Below are positions 57,365 to 64,000 of a stretch of 64,000 nt of DNA, piece after piece. This DNA is from JBFIHF01 sp964411125 (GTDB lineage: Bacteria > Myxococcota_A > Bradymonadia > Bradymonadales > Bradymonadaceae). Below the pieces are notes generated by a model that was given only the letters and a program-made list of their open reading frames with translations, had not been told where the DNA came from and did not search any database. A program made the translations under genes and the position numbers. The stretch spans positions 62,001 to 126,000 of the forward strand of contig CAYPJU010000005.1 in NCBI GenBank assembly GCA_964411125.1, given 5' to 3'. The first letter of the stretch is position 1; each line of letters opens with the position of its first letter.

Positions 57365-60300
57365 ATGGACCGGGAAAATCAGGCTGAAAATTACCTCGCC
57401 AGGCTCGAAGAAAACCCACACGATCTGACCACGTTTGGTGAGCTCGAAAGGCTCTACGCGTCAGACTGGGCGCCGCTCGTCAGCATGCTGACCGAGCGGG
57501 CCGAAGACCTTGGACGGACCGAAGTGTCCGCTCGCTTCCTGTTGGAAGCCGGCCGGATCGCGGAGCTCCGTCTTCAGGACGAAGAGCTGAGCGGGGCGCT
57601 GCTCGATCGCTGCGCGACGATGGCGAGCGGGACGGAGGTCGATCCCGAAGCTCGGATCTTCCTCCTCGCCCATCAGGGGCAGTGGGAGTCGATGCTGGAT
57701 TACTTCGGCCAGGCGGTCGAGTCGGTGCCGAGCGACAGCCAGAAGAGCCGGCTCTACTTCCGCATGGGGTCGATCCTCGAGGAAAAACTCGAGGACTACG
57801 ACGAGGCGGACACCGCATATCGTTGGGCGGTCGAGCTCGACAAGGCGAACACCGCGGCGCGTTGGGGGCGTCAGGGGCTCGCTCGTCGGCAGGAGAACTG
57901 GACGAGCCTCGCCGAACTGCTTTACGAGCAAGCAGAGTCTGCGCAGACCGTCGAACGCCAGCTCGAGGCTCTGCTGGACCTCGGCGACGTCTATCGTCTT
58001 CAGTTGGGTCAGCCCGAAGAAGCAGCACAGTGCTACGCGAATGTCTATGAATTCGACGCGGCCAATCCGAGAGCGCGCGAAGGGCTGACGGCCCTCGGGT
58101 ACGAACTCGAGGCTGCTCCGGCAGACGAAGTGCCGACCAACGGGGAAGCTCTCTCCGATGCCGAATCGGAGGTGGAGTTCAACGACGACGCCACCCAGAT
58201 GATGACCACCTCACCGGCGGTCCTGCAGGACGAAGAAGAGAGGGAAGCTGCCGACGCCGACGGAGTCGTAGGCTTTGCGGTGGAAGCGGAAGACGACGAC
58301 GAGCTCGTGTTGAACGAGGATTCGACGGGCTTCGTCGAGGCATCGGAAGTATCCGAACTCTCCGAAGTCTCGTTGGTGGAAGAAGAACAGCCACCGGCGC
58401 TTCCGGGCGAGGTCAGCGATGGCGACGCTTCGGAGGTCGACGTCGAGTCGAGCGAGGTGGAACTCAGCGACGTCGACGAGGCGGAAGACGACTCGGACGG
58501 AGACTTCGAGGCGGCAGCGGAGGTATCCGAGCAGGAGGACGCACTCGAGGGCGACGCTGACGACGACGAAGACGGCGAAAGTCTCGAGGCGATCGAGAGC
58601 GAAGTGGAGCTCGTCGAGGAAGAGCTGGTCGAAGAGCCTGAACAGGTCGTCGAGGACGAAGAAGACGATCGCCCCAACTGGCGGGACCGTTTCCAGGCAC
58701 GCGTGAACGCGGGGTCGCTCGAGGATCTCGTGTCGGCAGCGCGCCTCGCCGCGCGCCACGACGCCGGAGCGTCGGCGATGAACGAGGTCTGGCAGACTGC
58801 GGTCGCCAACGGCTTGCATCGTGAACTGTGGGGCAAGACCCACTTCCTCGTCCGCGATCCGTCGGTGTGGGAAGCGGTGATGGCGGAGACTAACGATCCT
58901 GCGTTCGACGCGCGGATCGCGATCATCGATCTCGCCGATGTCGCCCGCGGACGAGAGATCGCAGGGGACAACGAACGAATCGCCGAGTTCCTGGAAGACA
59001 TCGAAGCCGGAGAAGCGAACTGGCGCAAGTTCCAGCGTGCGCTGGAACAGCGTTACGATTCGCTCGGCGACGACGAGAAGGCGAAGCTCGTGTACACGCG
59101 GATGGCAAACGTCGCCGCGGCTCTGAAAGACTCCGACAAGGAGATGGACGCCTTGCGCCGCCTCGATCGGCAGATCAGCGGCGATCCGACCGTCCAGAGT
59201 CACCTCAAGCAGATCTACGCGGCCAGCGAGAAGTGGCCGATGTACGTCGACATCATCAAGAGCGAGGTCGCGGAGGTCCCCGACGACGACCCCGCCGAGA
59301 AGATCGACCTGCTCACCGAGATGGTCGCCGTCTATCGCGACCACATGAATCACGACATGATGGTCGTGAACACCTACAAGGAAATCCTCGAGATCGACGA
59401 GACGAACCTCGACGCGATCGACGCGTTGGTGGAGCTCTACGACAAGCTCAATCGTTCCTCCGAGCTCGTCGCCATGCTTCAGGCGAAGGCCGAGCTGGTG
59501 AAGTCGAAAGCGCGGAAGGTCGAGATCTGGTCGCAAATTGCGGAGCTCTTCCTCGAGAAGTTCCGCAACCAGGCCGAGGCGATCAAGGCGTACGAACAGG
59601 TCCTCGAGATCGAGCCGTATCATCCGCAGGCGATCACGTTCCTCAAGGAGATGTACGAGAAGCGGCGCGATTGGGAGAGCCTGATCGACGTCCACAAACG
59701 TGAGATCGCGACGCTGGAGACGCCCGAGGAGAAGATCGCGGGTCTCAAGGAAGTTGCCTCTCTGGCGACCGATCGACTCCGGAAGCCGGAAGTCGCTACC
59801 GAGCTGTGGCTCGAGGTTCGCGAGATCGACGCCCGCGATCCCGATGCTCTCGACGCGCTCGAGACGCTCTACGAGAAGAGTAAGGATTACGACTCGCTCG
59901 GCTCCATCCTCGAGACGAAGGCCGAGGTGAGCGAGGATCCGGCCGAACAGATGAAGCTCTACCAGAAGATGGGGCTCCTCTATTCGGATCGACTGGACGA
60001 TCCCGATCGCGCGATGCACGCGTGGCGTCTGGCCCTTCAGCTCGATCCCGATGATCTGAAGGCCCAGAAGTCGCTCGAACGGCTCTACATCGACAACCGT
60101 CGGTTCGACGAGCTCGAGGAGTTCTACGGCTCACGGGACGGTTGGTCAGATCTGGTCCGTCTCCTCGGCACGCTTTCGGGCACGATCAAGGAGGACGACG
60201 TCAAGATCGACCTCTTGCTACGGTCGGCTCGCATCTGGTCCGAGCAGCTCGAAGACACCGGGCGCGCCGAGCGCGACCTCGAGCGCGTCCTGCAGCTCGA

Positions 60301-63300
60301 TTCGAGGAACGAACGTGCGGCACTGCTGCTCGAACCGATCTATCGGGCGTCCGACGATGCGCGGAAGCTCCAGGAAGTCTACGAGGTCATCCTCGATCAC
60401 CGCACGCAACCGGACGAGCGCCGCGACTATCTGTTGAAGCTCGCCGAGCTGCACATGCGCGAGTTGGACGACCCGTCGACGGCGTTCGACTGGTACGCGG
60501 TAGCGTTCCGCGAAACCCCCGACTCGCTCGACGATCTGGCTACCCTGGAGGCCGCCGCGGGCGCTTCGAGCCGCTGGTCCGATCTCGTGCAGGTGTACGA
60601 GGAGGTTCTGCAGAGCGGGACGCTCGAGGACGAGCAGCAGCGCGATCTGCGCATGCGCGTCGGCCGGGTGCTCTCCGAAGAACTCGAAGACTTCGACCCG
60701 GCACTCGCCTATTTCCAGCAGGTCCTCGACCGTGACGATACGGACATCGAGGCTCTGACGGCCGTCGAGAGCATCTACCAGCGTGCCGAGCGCTGGGACG
60801 ATCTCATGGCGATCTACGACCGCCGCATCGAGCTGACGGAGAACGAATCGGACCGGGTCGACATCCTCGCGGGGATGGCGCTCATCGCGGAGAAGCAGAA
60901 GGGCGATATCGAGACGGCGATCGCTCGTCACCGCGAAGCGCTCGAGATCGACCCGAACTACGAGCCGAGCTTGCGGCAGTTGCATCGGCTCTACTCCGAG
61001 CGTGAGCAGTACTCGGAGCTCGCCGCCGTAATTCGTCGCGAGATCGACATCATCGACGAACGCGCCGCAGCGCGCGGCGACGCTCGCGCCATGGTCGCCG
61101 ACGTCGCGAGTTTCTTCAGCGGTGGGGCTGCCGCCGAGCCGTCGGAAGTCTCGCTCGACGGCGAGATCTCCGACGCGTCCCTCGAGAGCGAAATCTCCGA
61201 TGGGATGCTGGAAGAGCAGAGCTCGGTCGGGCTCGACGAGTCGTCGGTTTCCGATGGCCTGGACGAGTCCTCCGCTTCGGACGCCGAAGAGCTGGCCGAA
61301 GGGACCTCCGATGTGGAGGATCTCCAGGAGGCCTCGGAGTCGGAAGTCTCCGAGAACGAAGACGAGTACGTCGCGGGAGCACCGATCTACACCGAGGAGG
61401 AGATCGAGCGGCTCGTCGAGCTTCACTACGAGCTCGGGGCGATCAGCAAGGAGCACCTGAACGACTTCGACACGGCGGTTCAGTCGTTGGGGCAGGTTCT
61501 CATCTGGCGTCCGAATCACGACGACGCGCGCGAGGCGATCGAGAGCTTCCTGATCGAGCCGGACCACCGGCCGTTCGTGGCGGCAGTGCTCGAGCCCGTC
61601 TACGAAGTGCATGGCGCGTGGGACGATTTGGTTCGCGCCCTCGAGGCTCGCGCGGAGTCTGCGAACGATTCGCAGCGCGAAGATCTCTACGAGCGAGTGG
61701 CGGGCATTCACCTTCACGAGCTCGGCGACGCTCGCTCGGCGTTCGACTCCTATGTCGACGTGCTGAAGACGAACGCCGCGAACAACCCGGCGCGTGCGCA
61801 GTTGATGCGCGTCGCCGACGCCTTGGAAGACTGGCACTCCTACACGGAACGGCTCGAAGAGGTCGTGAACGGTCTCGATGACGACGCGCTGCGCATGGCG
61901 TATGCGTTCGACATCGCGGACGCGTATGCCGATCGTCTCGAAGATCCGGAGAGCGCTCGCGCCTGGTACGAAAAGGTGCTCGAAGTCAGCCCGACCGACG
62001 AGCGCGCCCTCGAGGAGCTCGAGGCGCTCTTCACCCGGACCGAGCAGTGGGCGGAGCTCGAAGCGGTGCTCCATCGTCGGCTCGACATGACGACCGATCC
62101 GTACGACGCGCAAGACCAGAAGTTCCGGATCGCGCTCCTCAACGAAGAAGTGCTCGATCGGCCCGAAGCTGCGATCGACGTGTACCGCGAGATCCTCTCG
62201 GAGGACGCTCAGTCGCTGGCTGCTGTCGAATCGCTGAATCGTCTCTACGCCAACGAGGGGATGTGGGCCGAACTCGCAGAGAACCTGCGCGTGGAGCACG
62301 AGCTCGCCTCCGAACACTCGCGCCACGGCGTCCGAAACCGCCTGGCGCTCGTCTTGGAGCAGAAGCTCGCCGAGCCCGACTCCGCGGTCGATCTCTACGA
62401 GTCGGTCGTCTCCGAGGACCCCGACAACGAGTTCGCGCTCGAAGCTCTCGAACGGATGATGTACTCGCAGACCGCGCCGCGCGGTCGGATCAGCCGCATC
62501 CTGGAGCCGCTGTACATCGACGGCAACCAGTTCGACAAACTGATCGCCGCGCTCGAAGTTCAGGTCGACGCGTCGCGCGAGCCTTCGGAGAAGGTCGACC
62601 TCTTGCATCGCATCGCGGTGCTTCAGGAGACCCGCGCCCAGAACCTCTCGACCGCGTTCCGGACCTACTCGCGCGCGTTCCACTGGGACGTGGACAACGA
62701 GGCGACGCTTCAGCATCTCTACCGAATCGCTCAGCAGACGTCGGCCTACGAGGACCTCGTTTCCGTCTTCGAAAAGGAAGTGGAAGAACAGAGCGAACCG
62801 GCGGTGAAGCGGGAGCTGTTGCGACGCGCCGCCACCGTCTATCGCGACGTGCTCATGGAGCCGGAGCGGGCTACCGAACGGCTGCACGAAGTGCTGTCGT
62901 TCTACCCCGAAGACCTCGAGACGATCGAGGAGCTCGAGGCGGTCTACCGTGCGACCCAGGACTGGGAGAACCTCGTCACGGTGCTCGTCCTGAAGTCGGA
63001 TCTGGTCGACGATCTCGACCAGAAGAAGCACTTGCTCAACCAGGCCGGAACCGCTTACGAGGAGTTCCTCGAGCAGCCCGCCGACGCGATCGAGGTCTAC
63101 AACCGTATTCTCGAGCTGGACGCCGCGGATCTCGCCGCGATCGAGCGGCTCGAGGTGCTCTACGCGAGCCAGGATCGGTGGGCCGATCTGCTCGGAATCT
63201 ACGAGCGAAAGGTCGCTCTCTCGGACAACGACGAGGCCCGAAAGGACCTCTACTACGCGATGGGCGCCATCCACCGAGAGGCGCTCGATCAACCGCTCGA

Positions 63301-64000
63301 CGCGATCGACGTGTTCCGCAACATCCTGTCGATCGACGACCGTGAACTCGCCGCCTGGCAACAGCTCGACGAGCTGTTCCAGCAGACCGAGCAATGGCCG
63401 GAGCTCCTCGACGCGCTCGAGGCTCAGCTGCAGTTGTCGGCGCTCCCGGAAGATTCGCTGACGCTGAAGTATCGGATTGGACACCTGTTCGAGACTCAGC
63501 TTCACGACGTGCACAAGGCGATCGACACGTACGCCGAGGTCCTTACGCACGAGCCGGAGCACCCCGAGACCACCGCCGCCCTCGAAGGGCTCATCGAGCG
63601 GGGAGAGGAAGAGTCGCGTGCGGCCGAGGTCCTCGTTCCGATCTACCGGGACTCGATGCAGTGGGAGAAGCTCATCCACATCTATCGGCTGCAGATTCAG
63701 TCGACGGAGGACGTGGACACGAAGCTCGACCTCTATACGGAGATTGGAACGATCTTCGAGCATCGGCTCCAGGACGAAGCATCGGCGTTCGAAACCTACG
63801 CGCAGGCCCTCGATGTCATGCCGGCGCGGGTGGAGACGCTCAATACTCTGGAACGGCTGGCCGCGAACCTGAACGGTTGGGAGGTGCTCGTCGAGATCCT
63901 GGACGCGCAGCTCGAAGACACGGCAGATTACGACGCCGTGCGCTCCTTGAATCTGCGCATCGCGCGAATTCACGAGGAGGAGCTGATGCAGCCGGACGAG
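57365..64000 (+). CDS. gltI: Giant TPR protein, GltI/AgmK-like (C-terminus beyond window)
   Basis: Open for all 2212 codons to the window edge. No signal peptide or membrane segment, so cytoplasmic. It is built of long TPR-like units of about 35-75 residues with the recurring pattern A(I/L)xxYxxVLExxPxxxxALexLexLYexxxxWxxL, as in RNQAEAIKAYEQVLEIEP and WESLIDVHKREIATL. Two acidic, Ser/Glu/Asp-rich disordered regions interrupt the array (about residues 250-438 and 1253-1338), with repeated SEVS/SEVE elements. Size and make-up match GltI (AgmK), the very large TPR protein of the gliding complex. The start has only a weak Shine-Dalgarno. Confidence 0.65.
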   Translation, partial: MDRENQAENYLARLEENPHDLTTFGELERLYASDWAPLVSMLTERAEDLGRTEVSARFLLEAGRIAELRLQDEELSGALLDRCATMASGTEVDPEARIFLLAHQGQWESMLDYFGQAVESVPSDSQKSRLYFRMGSILEEKLEDYDEADTAYRWAVELDKANTAARWGRQGLARRQENWTSLAELLYEQAESAQTVERQLEALLDLGDVYRLQLGQPEEAAQCYANVYEFDAANPRAREGLTALGYELEAAPADEVPTNGEALSDAESEVEFNDDATQMMTTSPAVLQDEEEREAADADGVVGFAVEAEDDDELVLNEDSTGFVEASEVSELSEVSLVEEEQPPALPGEVSDGDASEVDVESSEVELSDVDEAEDDSDGDFEAAAEVSEQEDALEGDADDDEDGESLEAIESEVELVEEELVEEPEQVVEDEEDDRPNWRDRFQARVNAGSLEDLVSAARLAARHDAGASAMNEVWQTAVANGLHRELWGKTHFLVRDPSVWEAVMAETNDPAFDARIAIIDLADVARGREIAGDNERIAEFLEDIEAGEANWRKFQRALEQRYDSLGDDEKAKLVYTRMANVAAALKDSDKEMDALRRLDRQISGDPTVQSHLKQIYAASEKWPMYVDIIKSEVAEVPDDDPAEKIDLLTEMVAVYRDHMNHDMMVVNTYKEILEIDETNLDAIDALVELYDKLNRSSELVAMLQAKAELVKSKARKVEIWSQIAELFLEKFRNQAEAIKAYEQVLEIEPYHPQAITFLKEMYEKRRDWESLIDVHKREIATLETPEEKIAGLKEVASLATDRLRKPEVATELWLEVREIDARDPDALDALETLYEKSKDYDSLGSILETKAEVSEDPAEQMKLYQKMGLLYSDRLDDPDRAMHAWRLALQLDPDDLKAQKSLERLYIDNRRFDELEEFYGSRDGWSDLVRLLGTLSGTIKEDDVKIDLLLRSARIWSEQLEDTGRAERDLERVLQLDSRNERAALLLEPIYRASDDARKLQEVYEVILDHRTQPDERRDYLLKLAELHMRELDDPSTAFDWYAVAFRETPDSLDDLATLEAAAGASSRWSDLVQVYEEVLQSGTLEDEQQRDLRMRVGRVLSEELEDFDPALAYFQQVLDRDDTDIEALTAVESIYQRAERWDDLMAIYDRRIELTENESDRVDILAGMALIAEKQKGDIETAIARHREALEIDPNYEPSLRQLHRLYSEREQYSELAAVIRREIDIIDERAAARGDARAMVADVASFFSGGAAAEPSEVSLDGEISDASLESEISDGMLEEQSSVGLDESSVSDGLDESSASDAEELAEGTSDVEDLQEASESEVSENEDEYVAGAPIYTEEEIERLVELHYELGAISKEHLNDFDTAVQSLGQVLIWRPNHDDAREAIESFLIEPDHRPFVAAVLEPVYEVHGAWDDLVRALEARAESANDSQREDLYERVAGIHLHELGDARSAFDSYVDVLKTNAANNPARAQLMRVADALEDWHSYTERLEEVVNGLDDDALRMAYAFDIADAYADRLEDPESARAWYEKVLEVSPTDERALEELEALFTRTEQWAELEAVLHRRLDMTTDPYDAQDQKFRIALLNEEVLDRPEAAIDVYREILSEDAQSLAAVESLNRLYANEGMWAELAENLRVEHELASEHSRHGVRNRLALVLEQKLAEPDSAVDLYESVVSEDPDNEFALEALERMMYSQTAPRGRISRILEPLYIDGNQFDKLIAALEVQVDASREPSEKVDLLHRIAVLQETRAQNLSTAFRTYSRAFHWDVDNEATLQHLYRIAQQTSAYEDLVSVFEKEVEEQSEPAVKRELLRRAATVYRDVLMEPERATERLHEVLSFYPEDLETIEELEAVYRATQDWENLVTVLVLKSDLVDDLDQKKHLLNQAGTAYEEFLEQPADAIEVYNRILELDAADLAAIERLEVLYASQDRWADLLGIYERKVALSDNDEARKDLYYAMGAIHREALDQPLDAIDVFRNILSIDDRELAAWQQLDELFQQTEQWPELLDALEAQLQLSALPEDSLTLKYRIGHLFETQLHDVHKAIDTYAEVLTHEPEHPETTAALEGLIERGEEESRAAEVLVPIYRDSMQWEKLIHIYRLQIQSTEDVDTKLDLYTEIGTIFEHRLQDEASAFETYAQALDVMPARVETLNTLERLAANLNGWEVLVEILDAQLEDTADYDAVRSLNLRIARIHEEELMQPDE

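Noticed and set aside
60218..63973. Minus-strand open frame of about 1250 codons opposite the giant TPR gene
   Set aside because: Same antisense artefact of GC-rich third codon positions; the plus strand has an uninterrupted frame with clear TPR periodicity.
1..64000. tRNA, rRNA, CRISPR arrays, insertion sequences, prophage
   Set aside because: No cloverleaf, rRNA block, regularly spaced direct repeats, transposase or phage gene was recognised on either strand.

Overview
The window is GC-rich bacterial chromosome (with one 100-base assembly gap) from a Gram-negative with an outer membrane (bamD, OM-type barrel protein, many lipoproteins). The mix points to a deltaproteobacterial / Myxococcota-type organism, possibly the Bradymonadia: tandem Cys-rich lipoproteins with CGNG-type 'Myxococcus cysteine' repeats and Asn-Gly linkers, a Ser/Thr kinase with an extracytoplasmic tail, a prepilin peptidase and Tad-like pseudopilins, and above all a block of TPR proteins around an FHA/TonB-like protein that matches the Myxococcus Glt (Agl) gliding/focal-adhesion gene set. 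The taxonomic call is inference from gene content only.

Layout. 1-563: end-truncated Cys-rich lipoprotein (-). 692-2842: fused alpha/beta E1 of a 2-oxo-acid dehydrogenase (-). 3010-4043: rplM-rpsI with a TTGACA/TATGAA promoter, structured leader and terminator that abuts the start of an RlmI-like methyltransferase; bamD is convergent with it. 6156-9291: four tandem paralogous Cys-rich lipoproteins. 9300-13846: fatty-acyl-AMP-ligase-like enzyme, small membrane protein, GAF protein with a long Pro/Ala linker and two small genes next to the gap at 13915-14014. 14034-17523: a small coiled protein, then a two-gene unit ending in a PQQ-type beta-propeller protein with an apparently duplicated N-terminal domain. 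17616-21977: a TPAT-type TRAP transporter operon (TatT lipoprotein, DctP, DctQ, DctM), with a GFGGGF-repeat insertion in DctQ. 22078-24616: secreted Cys-rich and OM proteins. 24777-29232: Ser/Thr kinase, convergent with an epimerase-KamA pair. 29312-33655: prepilin peptidase, histidine kinase and co-directional small genes. 33766-40192: unknown membrane protein, then a four-gene TadE/TadG-like operon behind a good sigma-54 (-24/-12) candidate with an upstream dyad. 40325-43543: rplS, an ATPase-dead SMC/YhaN-like protein, rnhB, yraN. 43603-45099: secreted HExxH protease. 45448-64000: small acidic lipoproteins, then the Glt-like cluster (TPR, giant TPR, TPR lipoprotein, small secreted protein, FHA/AgmX-PglI protein, TPR lipoprotein, and the first 2212 codons of a giant TPR protein running off the window).

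How the genes work together: the right-hand 18 kb plausibly encodes an envelope-spanning machine (periplasmic TPR scaffolds, OM lipoproteins, an inner-membrane FHA/TonB-like hub and a giant cytoplasmic TPR scaffold). The Tad-like pseudopilins could be substrates of the prepilin peptidase 6 kb upstream, but no secretion ATPase or Tad platform protein is in the window. No rRNA, tRNA, CRISPR array, prophage or insertion sequence was seen. Start codons were chosen from Shine-Dalgarno placement and signal peptides, and are often downstream of the longest possible start.
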